Positions 19,068 through 28,163 of a stretch of 64,000 nt of DNA are shown here, piece after piece. Within the stretch, counting starts at the first letter, position 1. Every line of letters begins with the position of its first letter. The DNA comes from Parabacteroides goldsteinii DSM 19448 = WAL 12034 (GTDB lineage: Bacteria; Bacteroidota; Bacteroidia; Bacteroidales; Tannerellaceae), in NCBI RefSeq assembly GCF_000969835.1, contig NZ_KQ033912.1:1574946-1638945 (forward strand). The letters run 5' to 3'. Under the pieces are notes generated by a model. It made no database searches. It was not told the origin of the DNA and saw only the letters and a list, made by a program, of their open reading frames with translations. A program made the position numbers and the translations under genes.

Positions 19068-19568
19068 ATGTTATCGATTATTGATATTATAGAAGATACG
19101 ACTGTAGACGGTCCGGGATTCCGGACCGCTATCTACGCTGCCGGCTGCCCAAACCAGTGTCCGGGTTGCCATAACCCTGAATCGTGGGATATCAATAAAG
19201 GCCGACCTGTTCCTACTGAAGAGATACTGGAAAAGGTTCTCGCAGATGATTTTGCAGATGTAACTTTCAGCGGGGGCGACCCGATGTTTCAGCCGGAAGA
19301 ATTCACCAAGCTGGCACGAGCCATCAAAGAAAAAAGCCGGAAAAACATCTGGTGTTACACCGGATATAAATTTGAGAAACTGCTGGAAAACCCGAAACAG
19401 GCCGCACTGCTTCAATATGTAGACGTTCTGGTAGACGGCAAATTCAAACAAGCCCTCCATGACGAAAGCCTCCTGTTCCGAGGCAGCAGTAACCAGCGAT
19501 TGATCGATGTCAAAAAATCACTGAAAGAAAATAAAGTTGTTTTCTATAATTATAACCCGTTTATATAA
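19068..19568 (+). CDS. nrdG: Anaerobic ribonucleotide reductase-activating protein (radical SAM)
   Basis: This activase generates the glycyl radical on NrdD using S-adenosylmethionine and a [4Fe-4S] cluster. The cluster motif CPNQCPGC gives C27, C31 and C34, after the typical start EDTTVDGPGFRTAIYAAG. The SAM-binding FSGGDPMFQP region is present. Its 166 residues are the usual length, and it shares a transcript with nrdD. Confidence 0.96.
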   Translation: MLSIIDIIEDTTVDGPGFRTAIYAAGCPNQCPGCHNPESWDINKGRPVPTEEILEKVLADDFADVTFSGGDPMFQPEEFTKLARAIKEKSRKNIWCYTGYKFEKLLENPKQAALLQYVDVLVDGKFKQALHDESLLFRGSSNQRLIDVKKSLKENKVVFYNYNPFI

Positions 19569-20170
19569 AAAGCAAAACGACAAAAGAATAAGACATATAC
19601 AAACATTATGGCAGATAACAGCCCTAAATGAAAACAGACTTATTTTTCATTTAGTCATTCCAGAAAGACTCATTACACATTTATTAACACATAGACTATC
19701 CAATAGCTACTTTTTATCTCGTTTTAAACGAAGTCCGAATTTGTTTAAAACAAAATTTAGTTCGTTTAAAACGAGATAAAATTTTGTTGTAGTAGAAATT
19801 GCGCCTTTTTTAGACTAAAAATTTGTTAATTAAGACATCCGCAATATAACTATCAGTACTATTAAAAGAGAAAATTACATGTTTTTAGGCAGTTTTTATT
19901 TCCAGAACAACCAAAAACCAGCATCTGCGGCAAATAGCAATATATCAACATAACAACAGAAAACACAACAGATTAGCCATAGTTCATAAACAATACGCAG
20001 CATTCTGCTAATGTTTTCATACTAATCAAGACACAACGAGCAAAAGAAACCTCACGAGAGGCTCATAAAAACAAACCAACATTCCCACCAGCCCGTACAA
20101 ACCATCCACCCCACACATAAATATCATTTTGATAATCAATAGACAAAAGCTCAAAAGGCAAAAAACTTTC
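19569..20170. other. 602-bp gene-free gap between convergent nrdG and the AraC gene
   Basis: The stretch is AT-rich and holds no convincing gene; the small open frame at 19537-19779 has no family features. Its only clear structure is the inverted repeat at 19712-19781. The part from 19782 to 20170 shows no recognisable RNA or coding signal. Confidence 0.6.
19712..19781. repeat. Perfect 21-bp inverted repeat with three phased GTTTTAAAC-type modules
   Basis: Positions 19712-19732 and 19761-19781 are exact reverse complements. GTTTTAAAC or GTTTAAAAC occurs at 19721, 19743 and 19764, that is every 21-22 bp, about two helix turns. It could be an AT-rich bidirectional terminator or a multi-site operator. 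Confidence 0.85.
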
Positions 20171-21082
20171 CTAATCTTTTGCAAATTGCCGTTTGAATGC
20201 CAACGGAGAAATATCCCGGTGCTTTTTGAAGAACTTTCCGAACGAAGACTGGTCGGAAAAGTTCAGCATATCTGCAACCTGTTGGATTGTAAGGTCCGGA
20301 TTACGTAACAGAATCTCGGATTCACGTATCAGCGCCTCGCTAATCCATTGGTTGACTGTTTTTCCACTGAAACTTTTCATAATGCGTGAAAGATATTCGG
20401 GAGTAATACATAACTCGCCGGCATAGAAAGAGACGGAATGTTCTGTCCGGCAATGTTTGTTCAGCAACTGGATAAACAGGAACAACAGCAAATCGCGGCT
20501 GGGAGGATTCGGACTGACATTTCCGCGGTTGGCCTGGTAAACGATATTATTCATTTCCAACAGAAAACCGCGAAGTTCATTCATAATAATATCCCGTTGC
20601 CAGGCATGTTCCGTACGTTCGATATTCCGTTCGATACGGTGCAGGCAGTTTTCCAGCAAGGCGCCTTCTTCCTCATTCAGTTTCTGTATCGGGCGGCTAT
20701 GCCGGGAAGCGATATAGGCAGCGGGCATACGGCGGCTGTTCAGCATAATCTCCGAAAACAAATTTCGCTCGATAATCAGGTGGTATCCCCTGAAATCAGG
20801 AGAAATACGGAAGTCCTTTACCGAATGCATATCCATAATATCCAACAGCAAGTTATCCGACAAATGATAGGTAAAATCATCTATCGTAATATCAATCTCT
20901 CCCTGCCGGACCAGAAAAATAGAAAATGCATCCAACCGGATGGAAGCCCCTTCCTTGAATCCCGGATTCTTATGGTCGCCGCCACTAAATTCGACAATAA
21001 TCAATTTATCCTGATAGGACTTGGAATTCATACCAAAAGAAAGCAAGTCCTCAATAGTTAACTGCAAAACCGATTGTTCCAT
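20171..21082 (-). CDS. AraC-family transcriptional regulator
   Basis: The C-terminal 100 residues form a two-helix-turn-helix AraC DNA-binding domain (ITPEYLSRIMKSFSGKTVNQ; LTIQQVADMLNFSDQSSFGKFF). The N-terminal 180 residues look like a cupin-type sensing domain (GEIDITIDDFTYHLSDN). ATG 21082 gives 303 residues, a usual length; the longer frame up to 21250 would overwrite the promoter and the palindrome. It is divergent from an RND efflux operon and probably regulates it. The inducer is unknown. Confidence 0.93.
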   Translation of the reverse strand: MEQSVLQLTIEDLLSFGMNSKSYQDKLIIVEFSGGDHKNPGFKEGASIRLDAFSIFLVRQGEIDITIDDFTYHLSDNLLLDIMDMHSVKDFRISPDFRGYHLIIERNLFSEIMLNSRRMPAAYIASRHSRPIQKLNEEEGALLENCLHRIERNIERTEHAWQRDIIMNELRGFLLEMNNIVYQANRGNVSPNPPSRDLLLFLFIQLLNKHCRTEHSVSFYAGELCITPEYLSRIMKSFSGKTVNQWISEALIRESEILLRNPDLTIQQVADMLNFSDQSSFGKFFKKHRDISPLAFKRQFAKD

Positions 21083-21102
21083 GAATAATTTTCTATGAAC
21101 GG

Positions 21103-21110
21103 CAAAGATA
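21103..21110 (-). promoter_or_regulatory. Promoter -7 element of the AraC gene
   Basis: The minus strand reads TATCTTTG, a full TAnnTTTG match, 20 nt before the start codon. Confidence 0.55.
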
Positions 21111-21136
21111 AAAAATATATCTGAAAGCAATCCCGA

Positions 21137-21162
21137 CCATTTTACTGACGTCAGCAAAATGG
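21137..21162. promoter_or_regulatory. 26-bp near-perfect palindrome, likely operator between araC-type gene and efflux operon
   Basis: CCATTTT-A-CTGACGTCAG-C-AAAATGG is symmetric except for one base pair of positions. It lies 55-80 nt before the AraC start. A direct repeat ATTTTGGAACAA stands at 21186-21197 and again at 21328-21339, closer to the efflux genes. AraC proteins often bind direct repeats, while the palindrome suits a dimeric repressor. Confidence 0.6.
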
Positions 21163-21378
21163 TTTCGTGTGATATTCCCTGTTCAATTTTGGAACAACAA
21201 TATTCAATTTTCAACCACACTTCATTTGAGAAAAAGTCGGACATTTGCACCGGTTATTAGTTAAGGCAGTAAATATCAAAGAGTAACAAACTATTCTCAC
21301 TTGAATATCACCCTATTGATGTTTTTTATTTTGGAACAATCCGGCTGCCGGGATTATAAATAAAATAAGTACGTAGAA

Positions 21379-22494
21379 ATGAAGAAAAATTTAATTACCA
21401 GATGCCTGGGTGGCATCGGGGTAGGGTTCTTATGCCTTGTTGCCAGCTCATGTAAAGAACAGCCGGCCATGATGGTGAACAATGAGTACAAAGTACTAAA
21501 AGTGTCTACAACCGACAAAACCCTGAGCAGTCTCTATTCTGCCACTATCCGCGGACGTCAGGACATCGACATCTATCCGCAGGTTTCAGGTTTTATCACT
21601 CAATTATGTGTGGAAGAAGGGCAGGCTGTACGCAAAGGACAATTATTGTTTGTAATCGACCAGGTGCCTTATCAGGCGGCTTTGCAGACAGCCCAAGCCA
21701 ATGTGGAAGCCGCAGAAGCAGCGTTAAGCACTGCAAAACTGACGTTAGACAGCAAAAAAGAATTACATGCACAAAATGTAGTCTCCGCTTTCGACCTACA
21801 GACTGCCGAAAACTCCTGGCTAAGTGCCAAGGCCCAACTGGCACAGATGAAAGCGCTGGAACTGAATGCCCGCAATAACCTGTCCTATACAGAGGTGAAA
21901 AGTCCGTCGAATGGAGTTGTCGGAACACTCCCTTACCGCGTCGGAGCACTGGTCAGCGCCAGTCTGCCTAAGCCGTTGACTACGGTTTCGGACAATTCGG
22001 ACATGTATGTCTACTTCTCCCTGACGGAAAACCAACTGCTGGGACTTACCCGCCAGTACGGCTCCAAACAGAAAGCGCTGGAAATGATGCCGGAAGTGGA
22101 ATTACAACTGAACGACAAATCCGTTTACCCCGTAAAAGGAAAAGTAGAGACCATCAGCGGTGTGATTGACCGCAGCACGGGAACCGTAAGCCTGCGTGCC
22201 GTATTCCCGAATAAAGACGGCATACTTTACAGCGGCAACTCCGGTAACATCATCTTGTCTACCGAGAAATCCGGCAGTATCGTAATTCCGCAGACAGCGA
22301 CTTTCGAGATACAGGACAAAGTATATGTCTATAAGGTGGTAGACGGCAAAGCAACCTCTGCCCAGGTGAATGTCACCCGTGTAAACGGCGGACAGGAATA
22401 TATCGTGAACGATGGTTTGAAGCCGGGTGACGTGATTGTTGCCGAGGGCGTAGGTTTGCTGCGCGAAGGAACCCCGATTCAGGTTAAACAATAA
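21379..22494 (+). CDS. RND efflux periplasmic adaptor (membrane fusion protein), lipoprotein
   Basis: It connects the inner-membrane RND pump to the outer-membrane channel. The 371 residues begin with a lipoprotein signal ending at C25 (VASSC). They continue with a barrel-sandwich lipoyl domain split by a coiled-coil hairpin (QVSGFITQLCVEEGQAVRKG ... AKAQLAQMKALELNARNN), then beta-barrel and membrane-proximal domains. It is the first gene of a three-gene tripartite efflux operon, like AcrA/MexA. Confidence 0.95.
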   Translation: MKKNLITRCLGGIGVGFLCLVASSCKEQPAMMVNNEYKVLKVSTTDKTLSSLYSATIRGRQDIDIYPQVSGFITQLCVEEGQAVRKGQLLFVIDQVPYQAALQTAQANVEAAEAALSTAKLTLDSKKELHAQNVVSAFDLQTAENSWLSAKAQLAQMKALELNARNNLSYTEVKSPSNGVVGTLPYRVGALVSASLPKPLTTVSDNSDMYVYFSLTENQLLGLTRQYGSKQKALEMMPEVELQLNDKSVYPVKGKVETISGVIDRSTGTVSLRAVFPNKDGILYSGNSGNIILSTEKSGSIVIPQTATFEIQDKVYVYKVVDGKATSAQVNVTRVNGGQEYIVNDGLKPGDVIVAEGVGLLREGTPIQVKQ

Positions 22495-22508
22495 TTGAAA
22501 GAAGGAAT

Positions 22509-25500
22509 ATGAAATTAAGAACCTTTATAGAACGCCCGGTACTATCAGCCGTTATCTCTATCGTGATAGTATTCATGGGTATCATCGGATTGACGAGCCT
22601 GCCCGTCGAACAATATCCCGATATCGCACCGCCTACCGTCATGGTAAGCACCACTTATTTCGGAGCCAGCGCCGAAACACTTCAGAAAAGTGTTATCGCC
22701 CCGTTGGAGGAAGCTATCAACGGTGTTGAAGATATGACCTATATGACCTCTACTGCGACTAATGCCGGTACCGTCTCCATCATGGTCTATTTTAAGCAAG
22801 GTACCGATCCGGACATGGCCGCAGTGAATGTGCAGAACCGTGTGTCGAAAGCCAGTGGTCAGCTTCCCGCAGAAGTAAACCAGGTCGGTGTAACGACAAC
22901 GAAACGGCAAACCAGTATGTTACAGATATTTTCCATCTACAGTCCAGATGACTCATATGATGAAAACTTCCTTTCAAACTACCTGAGCATCAACCTTAAG
23001 CCGGAAATCCTCCGTATTTCGGGTGTAGGAGAGTTGATGGTAATGGGAGGCGACTATAGTATGCGTGTCTGGATGAAACCGGACGTAATGGCACAATACA
23101 ATCTGATCCCGGCCGATGTAACAGCCGTCCTGGCCGAACAGAATATCGAGTCGGCTACCGGTTCGTTCGGTGAAAACTCAAAAGAGGCTTACCAGTACAC
23201 GATGAAGTACAAAGGACGTCTGATACAACCGGAAGAGTTCGGAGATATCGTGATCCGCTCATCGGAAGACGGTGAAGTGTTGAAACTGAAAGATATAGCC
23301 GAAATAGAACTCGGCCGCGAAAGCTACGCATATATCGGCGAGACATCCGGACATACCGGTATCTCCTGTATGATCTTCCAGACAGCCGGATCGAATGCAA
23401 CCGAGGTTAACAATAATATCGACGCCTTTCTGAACGAAGCGCGTAAGGACCTGCCCAAAGGGGTAGAGATCGTACAGATGATGAGCTCGAACGACTTCCT
23501 CTACGCTTCTATCAATGAAGTGGTGAAGACGCTGATCGAAGCGATTATCCTGGTTATCCTTGTTGTATACATATTTTTGCAGGATATCCGTTCGACATTG
23601 ATCCCGCTGGTAGGTATCATCGTGTCGCTGGTCGGTACGTTTGCCTTTATGTCGATTGCCGGATTCAGTATCAACCTGATTACACTGTTTGCGCTCGTGC
23701 TGGTGATCGGTACGGTGGTGGACGATGCCATTGTCGTCGTCGAGGCGGTGCAGGCCCGATTCGACGTCGGGTATAAATCATCGTACATGGCAAGTATGGA
23801 TGCCATGAACGGTATCAGCACCGCCATTATTTCTTCTTCACTGGTATTTATGGCTGTATTTATTCCGGTATCGTTCATGAGCGGTACTTCGGGTACGTTC
23901 TACACCCAGTTCGGTCTGACGATGGCGGTTGCCGTAGGTATTTCGGCTATCAACGCATTGACACTGAGCCCTGCTTTGTGCGCCCTGATCCTGAAACCGT
24001 ATATCAATGAAGACGGTACGCAGAAAGAAAACTTTGCCGCCCGTTTCCGTAGAGCGTTCAATACGGCTTTCGATGCGATCATCACCAAATATAAAAAAGG
24101 TGTATTGTTCTTTATCAAACGGAAATGGCTTACATGGTCGTTACTGGCTTGTTCGATTGTCGTACTCGTTTTACTGATGAAGACGACTAAAACCAGTCTG
24201 GTACCCGACGAAGACCAGGGAGTACTGTTTGTCAATGTAACCACCGCAGCCGGCAATTCACTGGCTACAACCGATATCATCATGACGGATATCGAACAAC
24301 GTATCAAAGATATTCCGCAGATAAAGGAATATAATAAGGTTTCCGGCTACGGACTGATCTCGGGACAGGGTAATTCGTTCGGTATGTTTATTCTGAAACT
24401 GAAACCGTGGGACGAACGTACCGCCAAAGAAGACCATGTGCAATCCGTCATCGGACAGGTGTACGGACGGACTGCCGATATAAAAGATGCCAGTATCTTC
24501 GCCATGGCTCCGGGTATGATCCCGGGTTACGGTATGGGTAACGCATTGGAAATGTACATGCAGGACAAAAAGGGAGGCGATCTCACCGAGTTCTTCAATA
24601 CCACCCAGCAATATCTGGCCGCCCTGCGCGAACGTCCGGAGATTGCGGCTGCTTATTCGACCTTCGCTATCAACTACCCGCAATGGGAGGTGACAGTAGA
24701 CGCGGCAAAATGTAAACGTGCCGGCATTACACCGGATGCTGTTCTGAGTACCCTCTCGGGTTACTATGGCGGACAGTACGTTTCCAACTTCAACCGTTTC
24801 TCGAAAGTGTATAAGGTGATGATACAGGCATCCCCCGATTATCGTCTGGATGAATCTTCACTGGATAACACGTTTGTACGTATGGCAAACGGTGAAATGT
24901 CCCCGTTAAGCCAGTTCATAACGCTGACAAAGGTGTACGGTGCAGAGTCGCTAAGTCGTTTCAATATGTACAACTCGATCAATGTGAATGCCATGCCTGC
25001 GGCAGGATATAGCTCCGGTGATGCGATCAATGCAGTGAAAGAAGTGGCATCAACCGCCCTTCCGAAAGGATATGGTTACGACTTTGCCGGTATCACCCGC
25101 GAGGAAAACCAACAGAGCGACACGACAACGGTAATCTTCGTGATTTGTATCCTGATGATCTACCTGATCCTGAGTGCGCTTTACGAGAGCTTCCTGATCC
25201 CGTTTGCCGTGATCCTTTCAGTACCATTCGGCCTGATGGGTAGCTTCCTGTTTGCAAGAATGATGGGGTTGGAGAATAATATTTACCTGCAAACCGGTTT
25301 GATTATGCTAATCGGACTTCTGGCAAAGACGGCGATCCTGCTGACCGAATATGCAACCGAACGCCGTGCAGCCGGTATGAGCCTGACTTCGGCCGCGCTG
25401 TCTGCCGCCAAAGTTCGTTTGCGTCCGATTCTGATGACGGCGTTGACGATGATTTTCGGTCTGCTCCCGCTGGTCGTAGCGACCGGTGTAGGTGCAAACG

Positions 25501-25721
25501 GTAACAGTTCGTTGGGAACGGGTGCCGTCGGCGGTATGCTGATCGGAACACTCGCCCTGCTGTTCGTCGTTCCTTCGCTGTTCATTGTATTCCAGTATTT
25601 GCAGGAGAAAGTACGCCCGATACAGTTCGAGCCGACGCACGACTGGCAGATTCAGGAAGAAGTAGAAGAAGTAACTGCCGAGCGGAAAGAATATCTCGAT
25701 AGTAAAAAGAAAGAAAAATAA
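22509..25721 (+). CDS. RND multidrug efflux pump, inner-membrane transporter (HAE1/AcrB type)
   Basis: This proton-driven exporter of 1070 residues has twelve transmembrane helices and two large periplasmic loops. The proton-relay residues D405 and D406 (GTVVDDAIVVVEAV) and K940 (GLLAKTAILLTEY) match those of AcrB in place and context. The start (IERPVLSAVISIVIVFMGI) and the SLPVEQYPDIAPP motif are typical of hydrophobic-drug pumps. It lies 14 nt after the adaptor and 4 nt before the outer-membrane channel. Substrates cannot be told from sequence. Confidence 0.96.
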   Translation: MKLRTFIERPVLSAVISIVIVFMGIIGLTSLPVEQYPDIAPPTVMVSTTYFGASAETLQKSVIAPLEEAINGVEDMTYMTSTATNAGTVSIMVYFKQGTDPDMAAVNVQNRVSKASGQLPAEVNQVGVTTTKRQTSMLQIFSIYSPDDSYDENFLSNYLSINLKPEILRISGVGELMVMGGDYSMRVWMKPDVMAQYNLIPADVTAVLAEQNIESATGSFGENSKEAYQYTMKYKGRLIQPEEFGDIVIRSSEDGEVLKLKDIAEIELGRESYAYIGETSGHTGISCMIFQTAGSNATEVNNNIDAFLNEARKDLPKGVEIVQMMSSNDFLYASINEVVKTLIEAIILVILVVYIFLQDIRSTLIPLVGIIVSLVGTFAFMSIAGFSINLITLFALVLVIGTVVDDAIVVVEAVQARFDVGYKSSYMASMDAMNGISTAIISSSLVFMAVFIPVSFMSGTSGTFYTQFGLTMAVAVGISAINALTLSPALCALILKPYINEDGTQKENFAARFRRAFNTAFDAIITKYKKGVLFFIKRKWLTWSLLACSIVVLVLLMKTTKTSLVPDEDQGVLFVNVTTAAGNSLATTDIIMTDIEQRIKDIPQIKEYNKVSGYGLISGQGNSFGMFILKLKPWDERTAKEDHVQSVIGQVYGRTADIKDASIFAMAPGMIPGYGMGNALEMYMQDKKGGDLTEFFNTTQQYLAALRERPEIAAAYSTFAINYPQWEVTVDAAKCKRAGITPDAVLSTLSGYYGGQYVSNFNRFSKVYKVMIQASPDYRLDESSLDNTFVRMANGEMSPLSQFITLTKVYGAESLSRFNMYNSINVNAMPAAGYSSGDAINAVKEVASTALPKGYGYDFAGITREENQQSDTTTVIFVICILMIYLILSALYESFLIPFAVILSVPFGLMGSFLFARMMGLENNIYLQTGLIMLIGLLAKTAILLTEYATERRAAGMSLTSAALSAAKVRLRPILMTALTMIFGLLPLVVATGVGANGNSSLGTGAVGGMLIGTLALLFVVPSLFIVFQYLQEKVRPIQFEPTHDWQIQEEVEEVTAERKEYLDSKKKEK

Positions 25722-25725
25722 GCAG

Positions 25726-27096
25726 ATGAAAAATAATATCATTCTATTATCTGTCGCCACCCTCTCGCTACTGAGCGGGTGCGGCATCTACAAATCCTAC
25801 CAACCGGAAACCTCCGTCCCCGACAACCTGTTCAGGGAGGAGACGCCGGTTACGGATACGACAAGCATCGGCAATCTCGACTGGCGGGAACTTTTCACAG
25901 ACCCTCAGTTGCAGGCACTGATTGAGAAAGGGTTGGAAAACAACACCGACCTGCGCACCGCCCACCTGCGGGTACAGGAGGCCGAAGCCGCCCTGATGAC
26001 GTCGCGCCTGGCTTACCTGCCGGCTCTTAACCTGACTCCGCAGGGTACCATCAGCAGTTTCGACGGTTCGAAAGCCGCCAAAAGTTATCAGCTGGCGGCC
26101 TCAGCGAGTTGGGAAATAGATATATTCGGGAGACTGACAAACGCCAAAAGAAGTGCGCAGGCAGCTCTCGAACAAACCAAATCATACAAACAGGCCGTCC
26201 GGACACAGCTAATAGCCACTATAGCCAACTCCTACTACACTTTATTATTGCTCGACAAACAACTTGTCATCAGTGAACGGACGGCCTCTCTTTGGAAAGA
26301 GAATGTACAAGCCATGCAGGCATTGAAAAAGGCAGGCCTGGCAAACGAAGCCGCCGTCTCGCAGTCGGAAGCGAACAGCCTCAGCGTGGAAGCCTCCCTC
26401 CTGACCTTGCGCCAACAGATTAATGAGATGGAAAACAGCCTCTCCAACCTGCTCGGAGAAGTACCGCAGCGAGTAGAACGGGGCAACCTGGACCGCCAGG
26501 AGTTTCCCGAGACATTGTCGGCCGGCGTTCCGCTCGCCCTCCTGAGTAACCGTCCGGACGTACGGCAGGCTGAATACTCGCTGGCACAGGCGTTTTATAC
26601 AACGAACGGGGCACGGAGCGCTTTCTATCCGAACATCAACCTGAGCGGTGTGGCCGGATGGACCAACAGCGGAGGAGGCATCATCGCGAATCCCGGCGGT
26701 CTGCTGTTGCAGGCTATCGGTTCGCTGACGCAGCCGTTATTCAACAAAGGTGCCAACATCGCCCAACTGAAGATTGCGAAAGCGCAGCAGGAAGAAGCCT
26801 CACTGGCTTTCCAGCAAAGCATCCTGAATGCGGGTAGCGAAGTGAACAACGCCCTGACCCAGTGGCAGACGGCACGCGGACGCATCACACTGGCTGACCG
26901 GCAAATCGTTTCCCTGCAAAAGGCCGTAAAAAGCACGCAGTTGCTGATGGACCACGGAAATATCACCTACCTGGAAGTGCTGACTGCCCAACAATCATTG
27001 TTGCAGGCCGAACTTTCCCAGGCGGCTGACCGCTTCGACGAAATACAAGGTGTCATCAACCTCTACCATGCTTTGGGAGGAGGACAGGAAGAATAA
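25726..27096 (+). CDS. Outer-membrane efflux channel (TolC/OprM family lipoprotein)
   Basis: The 456-residue protein has a lipoprotein signal ending at C19 (LSLLSGC), then two outer-membrane-efflux repeats with long coiled-coil helices (LRVQEAEAALMTSRLAYLP; LAQAFYTTNGARSAFYPNIN). It forms the exit duct for the pump encoded just before it. The three genes make a complete tripartite system, closed by a strong terminator. Confidence 0.95.
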   Translation: MKNNIILLSVATLSLLSGCGIYKSYQPETSVPDNLFREETPVTDTTSIGNLDWRELFTDPQLQALIEKGLENNTDLRTAHLRVQEAEAALMTSRLAYLPALNLTPQGTISSFDGSKAAKSYQLAASASWEIDIFGRLTNAKRSAQAALEQTKSYKQAVRTQLIATIANSYYTLLLLDKQLVISERTASLWKENVQAMQALKKAGLANEAAVSQSEANSLSVEASLLTLRQQINEMENSLSNLLGEVPQRVERGNLDRQEFPETLSAGVPLALLSNRPDVRQAEYSLAQAFYTTNGARSAFYPNINLSGVAGWTNSGGGIIANPGGLLLQAIGSLTQPLFNKGANIAQLKIAKAQQEEASLAFQQSILNAGSEVNNALTQWQTARGRITLADRQIVSLQKAVKSTQLLMDHGNITYLEVLTAQQSLLQAELSQAADRFDEIQGVINLYHALGGGQEE

Positions 27097-27101
27097 AAAT
27101 T

Positions 27102-27183
27102 CTAGCCTACCTAGAACCTCCTTTCGAGGCAGGCTAGAAAGGGGCTTCCAGGCAAGATAGAAAGTAGTTTCCAGGTTAACAAG
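27102..27183 (+). repeat. Short degenerate repeats before the terminator
   Basis: CTAGCCT and AGGCTAG form an inverted pair, and the block AGGCTAGAAAGGGGCTTCC is followed by two decayed copies (AGGCAAGATAGAAAGTAGTTTCC-like and AGGTTAACAAGAAAGG). Its role is unknown. Confidence 0.45.
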
Positions 27184-27223
27184 AAAGGTGCCGCATCTTT
27201 TAGCAGATGCGGCACCTTTTTTT
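27184..27223. terminator. Strong bidirectional terminator
   Basis: A 15-bp stem AAAGGTGCCGCATCT / AGATGCGGCACCTTT has a 6-nt loop, a T-run on the plus strand and an A-rich left flank (a T-rich tract for the minus strand). It separates the convergent efflux and arginase genes. Confidence 0.93.
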
Positions 27224-27243
27224 ATCTCTTTCCGGCAGTGCGG

Positions 27244-28140
27244 TCAGAGCCGGGCGGTTATATAATCGATAATATCGAGGCAGAGATTGGTTGTCAGGTC
27301 ATTTGTATCCAGATCGGGATTCAGCTCGACCAGGTCCATCGACTTTATCAGGTTCGTAGATAGCATATGTTCCACAAAATCTTTAAACTCGTCGGGGATC
27401 AGACCTTCGCTGACCCGCGTTCCCGTTCCCGGAGCAAAGCGGGGGTCGATACTGTCCACATCGATACTGAAATGGACGTTGCGTATTTTCCTTTCCTTCA
27501 GTTTCCGTTTAATATCTTCCGCTACAAAGCCGATGCCTTTCAAACGGATCGTTTCCATCGTGTAGACACTTAAATGTTCCCGGTCTATCAATGCCAACTC
27601 TCCTTCATCCAGGCTACGGGTACCTACCAGAAAAACATTCTGCGGATTCACCTTATTCCCTTGTCCGTATATATTGACCAGTTCCTCGCTACCCATGCCC
27701 ATCAAAGCACTCAACGGCATACCGTGGATATTTCCGCTGGGAGAAGTTTCATTCGTATTGAGATCGCCGTGTGCATCCAGCCAGATGATACCGAAATCAT
27801 CAAAACTTTTTCCAACCCCGGAGGCACTCCCCAGCCCAAGTGAATGATCGCCACCGATAACCAGCGGGAAAGCTCCTCCGCGTAGCGTATCATAGACCAG
27901 TTCCGCCAGGTTATTGTTCACCTCCACTATCGCATCGAGGTATTTCATACTCTTGCTCCGGGCAAACTTATCCGCTTCCGACACAAGCGGGACATAGAGG
28001 TTGCCCAAATCAAAGGCACGATGCCCATTCTTCCGGATAACCTGCATCAGTCCCCGTTCACGCAGATGGTTCGGGGCCCGTTCAACGCCTTCCCGGTCAC
28101 AACCCAGGTTCAGAGGGACTCCTATTACGTTTATTTTCAT
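27244..28140 (-). CDS. rocF: Arginase
   Basis: It cleaves arginine to ornithine and urea. The 298 residues contain the three manganese-binding signatures GGDHSLGLGS, WLDAHGDLNTNETSPSGNIHG and FSIDVDSIDPRFAPGTGT. ATG 28140 gives MKINVIGVPLNLGCDREGVE, the normal arginase start; the longer frame lacks support. It lies 23 nt after the ornithine aminotransferase gene, so the two form an arginine-degradation operon. Confidence 0.95.
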   Translation of the reverse strand: MKINVIGVPLNLGCDREGVERAPNHLRERGLMQVIRKNGHRAFDLGNLYVPLVSEADKFARSKSMKYLDAIVEVNNNLAELVYDTLRGGAFPLVIGGDHSLGLGSASGVGKSFDDFGIIWLDAHGDLNTNETSPSGNIHGMPLSALMGMGSEELVNIYGQGNKVNPQNVFLVGTRSLDEGELALIDREHLSVYTMETIRLKGIGFVAEDIKRKLKERKIRNVHFSIDVDSIDPRFAPGTGTRVSEGLIPDEFKDFVEHMLSTNLIKSMDLVELNPDLDTNDLTTNLCLDIIDYITARL

Positions 28141-28163
28141 ACGATAATTTATTACGATTATTA

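Noticed and set aside
19537..19779. Small gene after nrdG
   Set aside because: It overlaps the nrdG end and the inverted repeat, and the sequence is low-complexity translation of AT-rich DNA.
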